From Megaleporinus macrocephalus (Eukaryota; Chordata; Actinopteri; Characiformes; Anostomidae): 64,000 nt of DNA. Each line of letters opens with the position of its first letter. Within the stretch, counting starts at the first letter, position 1. The notes under the pieces were generated by a model. That model did no database searches. It was not told the origin of the DNA and saw nothing but the letters and a program-made list of their open reading frames with translations. A program made the position numbers and the translations under genes. The stretch lies in NCBI GenBank assembly GCA_021613375.1, contig CM038714.1, positions 40,536,123 through 40,600,122 on the forward strand, written 5' to 3'. Shown piece after piece: positions 1-10,687 of this stretch.

Positions 1-1157
1 GCACAGAGCACATAACACAGAGCGCTTAGCACAGAGCGTGTAACAGAGTGCATAGCACAGAGCACATAACACAGAGCGCTTAGCACAGAGCGTGTAACAG
101 AGTGCATAGCACAGAGCACGTAACAGAGTGCATAGCACAGAGCGCATTACAGAGCGCTTAGCACAGAGCACATAACACAGAGCGCTTAGCACAGAGCGTG
201 TAACAGAGTGCATAGCACAGAGCGCGTAACAGAGCGCATAGCACAGAGCGTGTAACAGAGTGCATAACACAGAGCGCGTAACAGAGCGCATAGCACAGAG
301 CGCGTAACAGAGCGCATAGCACAGAGCACATAACACAGAGCGCTTAGCACAGAGTGCGTAACAGAGTGCATAGCACAGAGCATATAATAGAGCTCACAAC
401 ACAGAGTGCATAACACAGAGAGCGCATAATACAGAGAGCGTATAACACAGAGCGCGTAACACAGAGCGCGTAACACAGAGCGGGTAACAGAGTGCATAAC
501 ACAGAGCGGGTAACAGAGTGCATAACAGAGCGGGTAACAGAGTGCATAACACAGAGCGGGTAACAGAGTGCATAACACAGAGCGGGTAACAGAGTGCATA
601 ACAGAGCGGGTAACAGAGTGCATAACACAGAGCACGTACCACAGAGCACGTACCACAGAGCGCGTAACACAGAGCGCATAACACAGAGCACGTAACACAG
701 AGCGCATAACACAGAGCACGTACCACAGAGCGCGTAACACAGAGCGCATAACACAGAGCACGTAACACAGAGCGCGTAACACAGAGCTCATAACACAGAG
801 CACGTAACACAGAGCGCATAACACAGAGCTCATAACACAGAGCGCGTAACACAGAGCACGTAACACAGAGCTCATAACACAGAGCGCGTAACACAGAGCG
901 CGTAACACAGAGCGTGTAACACAGAGCGCGTAACACAGAGCGCGTAACAGAGCTCATAACACAGAGCGCGTAACAGAGCTCATAACACAGTGCACGTAAC
1001 AAAGCGCATATCACAGAGTGCATAACAGAGCGGGTAACAGAGTGCACAACACAGAGCGGGTAACAGAGTGCATAACACAGAGCGGGTAACAGAGTGCATA
1101 ACACAGAGCGGGTAACAGAGTGCATAACACAGAGCGGGTAACAGAGTGCATAACACA
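1..1157. repeat. Minisatellite, 12-14 bp unit, about 85 copies, left edge open
   Basis: The block is made of units of the form CACAGAGCGCGTAA (14 bp) mixed with 12-bp units lacking one CA. The variable part is GCGC, GCAC, GCGT, GCGG or TGCA. A higher-order copy of about 54 bp is visible at the left end (the same word order restarts at 7, 61 and 167), and a GCGGGTAA/TGCATAA alternation dominates 480-630 and 1025-1157. The array begins before the window. The minus strand of the unit has no stop in any frame, which produces three overlapping open frames (186-908, 344-754, 394-1158) of Cys/Leu/Arg-rich repetitive peptide. These have no other coding support and I do not call them genes. Confidence 0.95.
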
Positions 1158-2595
1158 TTCATGTAAGCATATTTCCAGGTTGTTCTGCTCATTGTGCTGT
1201 TGCTGATTTAGAGCAGTGTTGCTGTGAAATACACTGAGATTACTGTAATTATGGGCGTTTGATAAAGTAACATATCTACATTAAATCATTTCACTGATTC
1301 ATGACTGCTGCTGGAAGGGACAAAGTTATTGTTGGTGATATTTTTTTCACCCTCCCAAGCAATATTATGACCAGCGGTCACCGCTCATTAGCTATCTGCT
1401 TACTGTAATTTACCACTAATGTGCTCTTACACATACATACATAGAGGCCATGTTAGGTTCAGCCAAGCACGTCAACAAGTCTGTTCCATTTAATAACCTC
1501 TACAGGAGATCTTAACTTGGTGTAACAGTTATATTCATTTTTCATTGATTGTTAATGTTAAGTAAGCACTGCATGTACAACCTTCATTAATATTCACATT
1601 AGATTAGCACCTTTTTACACTCTTAGTTCTAATTTTTCCACTCCACCTTAAATGGTAGAGCCTTGAATTATAGCTGCTGCACAATAGTAACAATTGTAAA
1701 ATAGGCAAACAGGAAGCCAGCTTTAACCTTGTTCTTTTTACTTTTGTATATGCATAAATATTAGAATATTATCTACACAATTATGGATTTGCTGATGTGT
1801 GGGACGGTGTCTCTACTGAATTTAAGACATTTTAAGCATTAAAAAAACAAAAACTTTGGAAACTTTGGAGGTTGAGACAGTATTCTGTTACCAAAGATCC
1901 TAATACTAGTTATAAGACGAGGCAGCCAAATCAGTAAAAGGTACATAATGAGAAACCACTTGATCACCACACAACCTCCAGACGCCAACCCTTTGTACGT
2001 TCTTGGTTCTGTTGCATGATGGGAAAAGGACATGGGTACCCGACAAGGTTACATATAGTTCCAGCTAACATGTAGCCCGGAGGAAAGGTGCATATAATAT
2101 AGTACATACTGTCCAGTTAGGAAAAACACATTTTGTGTTCATTTGAATACATATACAGGACAAAATAACATAAAACGTGTGCTGTTAATTACACAACAGT
2201 TTTAAGTGGATACAGTCTTTCTCCCCCCACCCCCCAAGAGGCTGAAGGAAAGATCATTCGACAGCCATGAAAGAGTGAAGGGCAGAAACCGGCAGCATTT
2301 TGCTGTATTTCATCTAGACGAGTCTGGCAGCGAGTGTCTGAAGCTGTCTTTCTGTGCCAGCTGGAACACTCTGGAGACTGCAGGCTGTGTGTACAGTAGG
2401 GAGGAAGCAGGAGCATCATTTGACAAGAAAAGAAGCGTTTCTTTCATCAAAAGGCGCTTCTAAAAGTGGTACGTCTGCAGCCTCCTTCCATTAAAGGAAG
2501 AAGAAAATCTCATTTACTGTTGGCCTCAAACCATATCGAGTTATTAAGTAGTCTCGAATAGAGAGTTCATCTGTTTATCAATAAAATAGACTAAC
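1158..2595. other. Intergenic or intronic, no gene seen
   Basis: AT-rich single-copy-looking sequence. Around 1642-1726 there is a degraded half of the CCACCTTAAAT palindromic repeat also found at 4968-5098, 30238-30318 and 34931-35053. The short frames at 2189-2463 on both strands overlap one another and show no recognisable domain. Confidence 0.5.
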
Positions 2596-2603
2596 GTATG
2601 TAG

Positions 2604-3424
2604 TTTAGATGTAAGGATCGATCGGCTATGTGTCGGTATCGGACGATTTTTAATCAAAATTTGCGTGCCTGTTATTTCTCCAATTTAGAGCACGAGTCAG
2701 CTCTGATCTCAACACCCTTTTATTTTCAACAGACTGACTAAAGCAGCAAAGTAAGCATGTCCGTCTGGCAGTGTTTACCGTACGTGACAGACATCCAGGA
2801 CGTTTTTAAATTAGTTAAATTAGTCTCGTTGAGGAACCAAGACAAAGACATTTAACACTACTAATCTGATACAGCACTGCACACAGCTGAGTACAGTGAA
2901 TATCAGTAAACAGTAGAGCTAGCCCGCACAGCTAGCACAAAACTAATAACCCAGAACAGATAATAACCCAGTGCAGACCAGATCTGACCGGTATGAACAG
3001 CACAGCAGCAACAATTCAAGATCTACATTTAGTAATTACAGTCATTTAAAATAACCAGAGTCTGCGTTTAATGACTGCAGTTTTTACTGCATTTATTTAG
3101 TTAACTTTTTTCGTTTAAGGGTTAAGGGTCTATTAAGGGTCTAAATTGAATGATTGCAGTATTGGGGATATTTGTTTGATTAATTAATTTTTTTTTTACT
3201 GTTAATTATGTTAAAAATTATTATTCTGTTTCACATGAGCTCGTTTAAAATGGTAATAAACCAGTTTAGACCATGTTTGATGACTTGCTTGCGCTAAAAT
3301 AACTATATATATCCCTGCCGGGGCATATAGCCCGCCCTCAATTGGTATCGGCTATCGGCCGATCGTGCTGAAAGGTGATCGGCGATCGGAATCGGCATCA
3401 AAAACGCTGATCAGTCCATCTCTA
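2604..3424 (-). mobile_element. Non-autonomous hAT element, GATCGG family, copy 1
   Basis: 821 bp. Read on the minus strand it begins TAGAGATGGACTGATCAGC and ends in the inverted complement of that terminus, degraded at the + strand left end (TTTAGATGTAAGG). Flanks are GTATGTAG (2596-2603) and GTACGTAG (3425-3432), an 8-bp target duplication with one transition. Subterminal DNA is dense in GATCGG/CCGATC words. Copies 2-4 lie at 13135, 48611 and 59073. No transposase is visible, so the copies are presumably mobilised in trans. An 8-bp duplication is the hAT hallmark; the exact family name is not known to me. Confidence 0.88.
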
Positions 3425-3432
3425 GTACGTAG

Positions 3433-4036
3433 CATAGATACAAAAGACTACTAGTGACATGTTAATGCTTGAATTTTGTTTATACAGGATGTCATGCAGG
3501 ATCAGAGACCACATGAGCAAGTCTTTTTGTGATTACTCAACACCACAATGGGGTTTCAGGCAAGTGTGATGATCGAGGCATGCAGTGAGCACAATGCTAA
3601 CTGGTTTAGATAAGCTTCTAGTGCTTGTAAGCTACATTAGCTTCAGAATTTTAGGGTAAAACCACAGAAGCAAACTTCAGATGTCAAACGTCTTGGCTGA
3701 TCAACCTCATCTGGGGTGAGGGGTTAATCTGTAAACCTGATTATTCGTTGAGGCATTAACAGCAGCATAATCAAAGAAAACTATCTCTACCACAGAGACC
3801 ACGGTGACCACACCAGGCAAATTATCCAGTGCATGACTGATCCATATGGCAAAGTAGGCCTAATACTGTAGATACCCCTATGACACGTACAAGATCTAGA
3901 AATATAGCACATTATTTTTATTACAGCTGTTCCATCCTGAAACTACAGGCCTGACATTGCTAGTATTATTAATAACAGCAACAACACCGCTATTGTACCT
4001 GTCAGCACTGAAAAAAGGAGAATGTTGAGAAATAGC
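3433..4036. other. Spacer, no gene seen
   Basis: AT-rich DNA between two hAT elements. It contains short words such as GCTACATTAGCTTCAG that recur in other old repeats of the window. No coding or RNA signal. Confidence 0.4.
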
Positions 4037-4044
4037 TTGCATAC

Positions 4045-4433
4045 TAGGGCAGTGTATTGGCAAGAACCTGACGATACGATACGTATTTTGATACAGTGGT
4101 CACAATTTAATATATCGCGATACATCTCGATACTGCAAGCAAAGTGATGTATTGCGATTTTTCAAAACCTACTATTAAAACACACCACTAAATGAACAGG
4201 TTTTCCAATGCTGACCACAGCATTGCGCCCTTGTGCTGCTTGTTAATGTTTGGAGTGGAGCTGAAAATGGATTACACACTGCCATCTAGTGGACAGAGGT
4301 TTAAACACAACACACAATGATTCACTGTCTGCCAGGAATCTGTGTATCGATACTGTGTTTTTGAGAATCGATACAGTATCACCAAACATAATATCCCCAT
4401 ATTCTATATTTTCATTATTTTCTTACACCCCTA
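4045..4433 (+). mobile_element. Non-autonomous hAT element, CGATACG family, copy 1
   Basis: 389 bp. Starts TAGGGCAGTGTATTGGCAAG and ends TTACACCCCTA, so the outermost TAGGG/CCCTA are inverted. Flanks TTGCATAC (4037-4044) and CTGCATAC (4434-4441) form an 8-bp target duplication with one mismatch. Subterminal DNA is rich in CGATAC and TATCGCGATA. A reversed relative occurs at 33268-33596 and shares the middle block (ACCACTAGATGGCAGTG and its neighbours). No coding capacity. Confidence 0.85.
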
Positions 4434-4488
4434 CTGCATACTGGAATTTCTTGAACTGTACAGCAGTGAGATATGTTTGTATATACGT

Positions 4489-5429
4489 ATAAGTATTGTA
4501 TGTTTTTTTTTTATTTAAGATCAATAGTAAATATAAGATAACATAAGACAGGTTTCTTAACATTTACTGCTTAAATTGCATATAATACAGTTTCAAAGAA
4601 AACATTTTAATAATTACTATTATGAAATTTATTACTAGACCTATATATCATACTGTAAGTTCACAAGACTGGCTACTGTACACTCAGTTACTATGCAGAA
4701 GCTTGTCCTACACCTGCTGACCCACTTACTGCAAACAAACTAAACTGAATATTGAATTCTTGCTGTGTTGGATTTGGTGCATTTTAGGCTCCAAATTGCT
4801 ACAAACACCACCTGATATTTAGTTTACTGTTTATTTTATTTTATGAGGGGTGTATGTTCTTGGTAGGGTGTGTTTGTAACTATAATCAAAACAGTAAAGT
4901 GAATGAAGTTCTGGCTTTTATTTTCTTAAGCAAAGCTTAGATCACTTACGGACATAACTCGCAATCTGAAGTTAGCTTCTTATTTGAATACCCCGTTCCA
5001 CCTTAAATGTTATAGAAGTTATAGAACATTCTGGCGTCTGTAACTGCAGCACCATTTAAGGTGGAAAGGTGGAATTCACATAAGAAGCTAACTTCAGCCT
5101 CGTCTTTCTTCAGGTTTACGCTCAGTAAAAGTCCCTCAGCTAGATCGGTTTTACAGTAGACGTTGGACACTGTGTATGGTCTTCTCTGGTCCGTCTCTCC
5201 TTATTCTCTCTCTCTCTTTCTCTAGTTTGCAATACGCTCCATCAAATCACGACTTCTTGTCACCTGGCAACACCGTAAGCGCGCTGTGCAAAAGTAAAGG
5301 TCATCCGTGCAAAACAGTGCGCTGTATGTGGTTGTATGGATTAAAAGAATCTTCGAGGCAAACAATTTGCTTCCATGATTTTTTTGTAATTGAGTTACTC
5401 GAGTTCCTCGAGAAATCGGTTTAGCCCTA
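4489..5429 (-). mobile_element. hAT element, reversed, 3' end lost (relative of 34582-35652)
   Basis: The right end reads, on the minus strand, TAGGGCTAAACCGATTTC and then CTCGAGGAACTCGAG, matching the start of the element at 34582. Homology continues through the CCTGAAGAAAGACGAGG block and the inner palindrome at 4968-5098, and resumes at 4500-4640 with the AT-rich 3' part. The opposite terminal repeat is missing, and about 300 bp (4650-4960) have no counterpart in the other copy. It abuts the 4045-4433 element. Confidence 0.75.
4968..5098. repeat. Internal palindrome, CTGAAGTTAGCTTCTTAT ends
   Basis: Inverted arms of about 45 bp begin CTGAAGTTAGCTTCTTAT and contain CCACCTTAAATG, around a spacer of about 40 bp. 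The same structure sits at 34931-35053 inside the related hAT. Half copies at 1642-1726 and 30238-30318 lie outside any recognised hAT, so it may be a MITE in its own right that was carried along. Confidence 0.7.
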
Positions 5430-7104
5430 CATTCTAATATACTCATGAATAGCTTATACACACAGCTCACAGTAACACTAACTTACAAACTATAAAGGTT
5501 TTGCATTATGATGTTTAGTGTTAAAAGTCTATAGGTGAGCAGTTTAAGACCTGATTGGTTCCACTGCAAATGGGAAGACAGTGCAAAGCAGTACATTTTT
5601 AATGTAAACTGTGCTTTAGTGCAAAGCCTTGCTTGTTCAGTTAGGGGCTGCAGGAATGTGAAAAATATGATCTTTTTCATCTACACATCTGTCAACGCTG
5701 CCAAAGCATTTTTAGGCTCTGATCTGCAGATAATGATATGATCCTGATATGATTCGGATATGAGCGTCAAAGTACATTTTGCTCACCCCTTCCTATTTCA
5801 AGACACTGTGTTTGAAGTGACTGTGCGGTTTGCAGTTAAATAGGTCAAGCCTAGCAAGCCCTGAGGTTATTCCCTGGAATAATTTGCTCCTGCATTGTTG
5901 CAGTCCAGGTTAGTGCAGGGTTCTGGGCAAAAGAGGATCATATTTTCTGACAAACACGCCCACCCGTGTCGGCTGGTGGACATTAAGCACTATGACGGGG
6001 ACAAAATATGTGAAGTGAATATAAAGGCGTGGAGTCGGTAGCATCCGCAGCAGCTAGCGGACTAAAGAACAGTAGTACAACGCAGCACATTTACAAAACT
6101 GTGAGTGCTGGCATATCTGATACTATAGGAAATATGAACATGAGCCAGTTACAGCGAAACATAGAAACATGATTTCATGCTGGATGAGGAGACTGCTCCT
6201 TCAGATGAGCTAATGCTAAAGCTAACAGCAGAGCTATTTGGTGCAGCATTAAGGTGAGGAGGGCGTGAGTCTTATATCAGACCTCAGTGATAGAAGTAGA
6301 AGGATGGGAGGGACGGTATACGCACATTACCATATTTTCTTTCTCGTGTTTATTTAAGTTTTATGCTGTTAAGTTGTCTCGCAGTCCTGTTTAAATGAGT
6401 TAATCAAGTTAACTCTCAGCTGCTTTGTTACTAAAAGCTAACTTAGTTAGCGCACCACTGATCTTAACATATTAAAATTAAGCTAGCTTTCCAGCTGAAT
6501 GCATCTCCTCGATTTAAGGTGGAATTCCAGTGATTCCTCAAAATATCTGGATAACTCAACCTTTGACCGGTGAACAAATTTGGAGTGGTTGGATATAGTG
6601 GTTATAGAAAAGTTCATACTTACAGAGGTGGTCATTTTATTTACTATTCAAATTGACCAGTGAAAGTACAGATTCAGATCAACTGAGATTTCTATATATT
6701 TAATGTTAATAATTGGCAAAATAATAATATATATGAAAAACATGTTTCTTTGTGTTCTATTTTACCTCAGAAAGCATGTACCATGTAAGGATTTGTAAAA
6801 CTATACTGTGTATAGTATACACACTCAAGAGACACACACACACACACACAGAGGAATCTGCCACCGTGTGCATCATTACCTGAACAAGGATTCTCCTTCT
6901 CTCTGTCCTCTAATACATGCTTGCGTGTGGAGCTTGCTGATCATGGCCCTAACCTCTCCAATTGCCATGGCTACACAAGGCCGTGCCCCAGGCTCAGTGA
7001 ACAAGGACTGACACCAGCACCTGCTATTATTACCCACAATCCATCTCCCTCTCGCTCACACAAAAACAAACCCCTGGCAAACGCCAATGGACACAACACA
7101 AACA
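5430..7104. other. Spacer with no supported gene; possible promoter-like box near 6020
   Basis: AT-rich. GAATATAAAGGCGTGG at 6018-6033, followed by a more GC-rich 60 bp, resembles a TATA box and start region, but no open frame or splice pattern follows. TTAGGGGCTGCAGGAATGTG near 5640 may be an old hAT terminus. A (CA)n tract occupies 6831-6851. The frames at 6808-7112 are short and unrecognised. Confidence 0.35.
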
Positions 7105-7145
7105 TACAGTAGTGTCCATAAGTACCTGGACAGTGACCACTTCTC
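7105..7145 (+). mobile_element. Tc1/mariner-type terminal repeat fragment
   Basis: TACAGTAGTGTCCATAAGTA followed by CCTGGACAGTGACC matches, from memory, the terminus of a common fish Tc1-like family, starting at the TA target dinucleotide. No transposase follows; the polypurine tract begins nearby. Confidence 0.6.
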
Positions 7146-7264
7146 TAGTCCAGGGTCTCTATAGCACATGGTCTCCTGAACCTGGGAAGAAATAAATGGT
7201 CAGTGACGCCTATAATCTCCCGAAAACCAAGAAAGAGAAAAACAAGGGTCCCTACACAACTCAC

Positions 7265-7403
7265 AAACACTGCAAACAGAAAAAGGAAGGATGGTGTGAA
7301 CAAACAAAAGAAGGGAAGAAGAGAGGAAGAACGAGAGAGGGAGAGAGTGAAAAAGAGAGAGCGAAAGAATGAGAGAAAGAGACAGAGAGAGTAAGGGAAG
7401 TGG

Positions 7404-7453
<50 letters not shown>

Positions 7454-7895
7454 AGAGAGAGGGAGAGGGGGAGAGAGAAGAGACAGAGAGAGGGAGAAGG
7501 GAAGAGAAAAAAGACTGAGAGAGGGAGAGGGGAAGAGAGAAGAGACAGAGAGAAGAGACAGAGAGAGAGAAAGGAAGAGAGAAGAGACAGAGAGGGAGAA
7601 AGGAAGAGAGAAGAGACAGAGAGGGAGAAGGGAAGAGACAGAGTGATGGAGAGAGGAAAAGAAAAGAGACAGAGAGAGGGAGAGGGGAAGAAAGAGAAGA
7701 CAGAGTGATGGAGAGAGGGAAAGAGAAGAGACAGAGAGAGGGAGAGGGGAAGAAAGAGAAGAGAGAGTGATGGAGAGAGGGAAAGAGAAGAGACAGAGAG
7801 GAAAGAGAAGAGACAGAGAGAGAGAGGGAGAGGGGAAGAAAGAGAAGACAGAGCGATGGAGAGAGGGAAAGAGAAGAGACAGGGAGAGAGAGAAA
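7265..7895 (+). repeat. Polypurine minisatellite, (GA)-rich, about 630 bp
   Basis: Almost entirely A and G on the + strand, with a pure (AG)n core near 7411-7450 and larger units of about 60 bp from 7620 on, built from GAAGAGACAGAGAGAGGG and GTGATGGAGAGAGGGAAAGA. Its complement is polypyrimidine with few stops, giving minus-strand frames of 293 and 305 residues of Ser/Leu/Pro. Those frames are artefacts of composition. Confidence 0.93.
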
Positions 7896-8039
7896 CTGAA
7901 TGAATGTCCATACTGTATTGGTGTGCAGCAGCAGCAACAGCGTCTCCTTGGAAACAGAGCTTTGGCTGGGGTGTGTGTGTGTGTGTTCCTGTAGTGGCGG
8001 CTGGTGAGAGCGACCGTGAGTGTTGACAGAACGCATATG

Positions 8040-8042
<3 letters not shown>

Positions 8043-8083
<41 letters not shown>
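8043..8083. repeat. (CA)n microsatellite
   Basis: Uninterrupted (CA)20. A shorter (GT)n lies just upstream at 7969-7986. Confidence 0.97.
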
Positions 8084-8085
<2 letters not shown>

Positions 8086-8199
8086 TAACATGCTTGAGCT
8101 GCGTGCTCTCTCTCTCCCCCTCTCTCTCTTTCTTTCCTCTGGCAGAGACACAGAAACATGTAAAGTCAGCTGGTGCACAACCTTTTAAAGTGTACACAA

Positions 8200-8202
<3 letters not shown>

Positions 8203-8237
<35 letters not shown>
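8203..8237. repeat. (TG)n microsatellite
   Basis: Uninterrupted (TG)17, in the opposite sense to the (CA)n 120 bp upstream, so the two could pair as a long hairpin in single strands. Confidence 0.97.
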
Positions 8238-8238
<1 letters not shown>

Positions 8239-9030
8239 GTTACCGCTCATGGAATGAATACACACCATTCACTGAGTTAGCTCACAAACCACAAGATTGA
8301 TATTAATGCCATTCCAACAGCACCTCTCCCCCTCTCTCTCCTTTATCTGTGTATCAACCTGACTCACAACACCACAAGTTTTGAGTCTGACTGAAACACC
8401 AACTGACCAGCAGTCAATCTCAAGAAAATCCCATTTGAAATTTTTTTAACTGACCCGAATCAGCTCATCAACTCAAGTGACCATTAAAACTCTTTCTGTA
8501 CATACAATCTTAATGACAAGAGTGACGCATACATGACTTTGGCTGCCCTCAACTGTCCTTTCCTGAATCAACCCCCCGACCACAGGACCTCTACCAACAC
8601 CACGAGTGACCAGCTTGCCAGATCTAAAGCTGTTGTAAGGTATTGAAAGTAGGCAAGAAGAATAAAGTAAGGAGAAAAACTAAGTCAGGAGGAAAGACAG
8701 AGTACAATCTCCAGACTGTCAGAACACTGTCAGAATTTTACACTCCAGCTCAACAGAGTTTTGAGAAACAGCCAGTTTATGAATAACTTGAATTCCTTGT
8801 GGCATTGGAGGTCTGCTACCTGACCCAGGTCCAACAGGACCCAATAAAATACCAGACTTTAGGGCAGAAGACAACGAGACTTCAAGGCGGCGCCACAGGG
8901 TACATGTGTAGAGTGGAAAAGTGGCTGTAGTGAGGACTCTTGGCTTGGTGTCCACGTTAACATGATTGTATTACTGCTGCAGATATTTTAGTTCTTTTAT
9001 TCATGCTGCACATGTTCTGTCCTACCAATC
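8238..9030. other. Spacer, no gene seen
   Basis: Mixed-composition sequence. A 78-codon minus-strand frame at 8719-8955 has no recognised domain. Confidence 0.4.
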
Positions 9031-9450
9031 ACAAAGGAGCTTTAGTGGATTCAGATCTGGGGACTTAGGAGGCCACTGAAGCACATGAACTCTTGAATTT
9101 TTGTATTCGTGGAACCAGTTTGATCTGACGCATGCTCTGCCTGCTACAACGCTGGTACCCCAAAGAAACAATGCTCATGCAGATTGGCCCCTCCCTAAAA
9201 ACACATCTCTAATGCCACCACACCTCTACCAGCAGCTTGAACTGTTGACACAACCCAGGTTCGTGCTGTTCATGAGAAAGTGACCAGTCTTGCCATTCTC
9301 CACTGACCTCTCGCCCACAAGACAAAGGAACTAATGCTTACTGGACATTTTGGTGTTCACATATGAAAACTCTGGAGTTATGTGTACAAATCTCAACAGA
9401 TCAACAGTTGCTGAAATACTTTGGGTGGTCTGCTCACTGTCAACATTCAT
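9031..9450 (-). pseudogene. Tc1-like transposase relic, reversed
   Basis: The + strand carries, in order, words matching the reverse complement of a fish Tc1-like transposase gene as I recall it: GACTTAGGAGGCCACTGAAG, CTGGTACCCCAAAG, ACCAGTCTTGCCATTCTCC, TGACCTCTCGCCCACAAG, and CAGATCAACAGTTGCTGAAA. The order agrees with the gene read backwards, with internal deletions. No intact frame remains. The more complete forward relic at 14888-15224 appears to be of the same family. Confidence 0.65.
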
Positions 9451-10642
9451 TACGGCCAAAGCAACAACCAAAACGAAGAAGCAGATCACAGAGAAAAAAC
9501 ACTGAAAGAGATCAAAAGAAAACGAAATGTATACACCATTATTAGACAACAATGTCTCTCGCTCTCTCTCTCTCTTTGAAAGGGTCACTCTACAACATTT
9601 CTCAAGAGGATGGTTAAAAGACTGCGTCATTCACGCTTCTGTTTGATGGTAAAGGTCTTTCAAAAGGTGTTCTTTCTTCCCTTCTTCCCACCACCTTTCT
9701 CTAGTCTGACCTTTCTTCACTCACTCTCAAGGAAAGGTAACAAGAACAGCCTCAGAAAAAAAAAAACACCTCTGATTTCTGGGGCTGTAAAATTAGAAAT
9801 ACATAAACAAATAATACTAATACTAAAAACAACAACAAAAATAAAAAATATGGAACAAACAAAATTCACAATCATTTTCACAAATTTGCGATTGGAACTG
9901 TAGCAGGAGTTTGTTTATAAAAAAGAATTTCACCGATTTTTCTGTCTATATAAGTAATTCTAGAGAGACTTCCCAGTTTTGGGGGGGAATACTTTGTCTT
10001 TGCACTAACTGTCATGAATTAAGTTCAAAACATTTTTTTGGATAAAAGCTTATCTCAAAATGAACATGAAACAATGTATAATGTAGCCTTTTCATCTAAT
10101 AACCTCCTGTAGGGTCACCGGTAGAGACAACACTCTAAACACTCTGGACACCTGAGGCCATATTACGGAAACTTCCACAGTTCAACATTAAGACCTGACA
10201 TGACATCTTACAAATTTGTATTACGAAAGCATAACATGAGTTTAGGAATTATATCTTAAGTGGATCATCAGTGTTTGTTTCCACAGAACAGTGTTTACAG
10301 TAAAGAAAAAAACATGTAATCAATATAAGCTACAGCTACAATTACTTATAAAAACATCTAAAAAAAAAAAATAGCCGCAGTACACCAGCTGTGAACAGTA
10401 CTGAGGACATTTCTATTCCTGGGCTGCTGTGTAGCAAATAGCCCAAGTTCAGCTATGCTCACTATATACCATCATCACTTCAATCATTTATTTAAAGAGT
10501 TTTCATGAACATTAACACACAGTGATAAAAGGGGGGTGTGCTACAATAAGAACAATACTGACACATCATTGATGCACATCACTCTGATCTAGTGGACGAA
10601 CTTAATGTAAATTAAGTGGTGGTGACGAATCAGACTGTTTTT

Positions 10643-10645
<3 letters not shown>
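9451..10645. other. Spacer, no gene seen
   Basis: AT-rich, with short homopolymer runs. Frames at 9331-9903 overlap on both strands and show no domain. Confidence 0.4.

Positions 10646-10685
<40 letters not shown>
10646..10685. repeat. (TA)n microsatellite
   Basis: Twenty TA repeats. Confidence 0.97.

Positions 10686-10687
<2 letters not shown>

Noticed and set aside
186..1158. Three long minus-strand frames (up to 254 codons)
   Set aside because: They run in three frames over the same minisatellite because its minus strand has no stop codon; no other gene feature supports them.
5640..5660. Further full hAT elements at lone TAGGG/CCCTA termini (5640, 15898, 28000, 50510, 60650)
   Set aside because: No paired opposite terminus or 8-bp duplication was found for any of them, so they are mentioned only as possible fragments.
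6018..6080. Promoter with TATA box
   Set aside because: Only a single TATA-like word; no downstream exon or frame and no second element to support it.
7200..8178. Minus-strand frames of 293 and 305 codons rich in Ser, Leu and Pro
   Set aside because: Translation of the polypyrimidine complement of a GA-rich satellite and adjoining (TG)n; overlapping frames, no domain.
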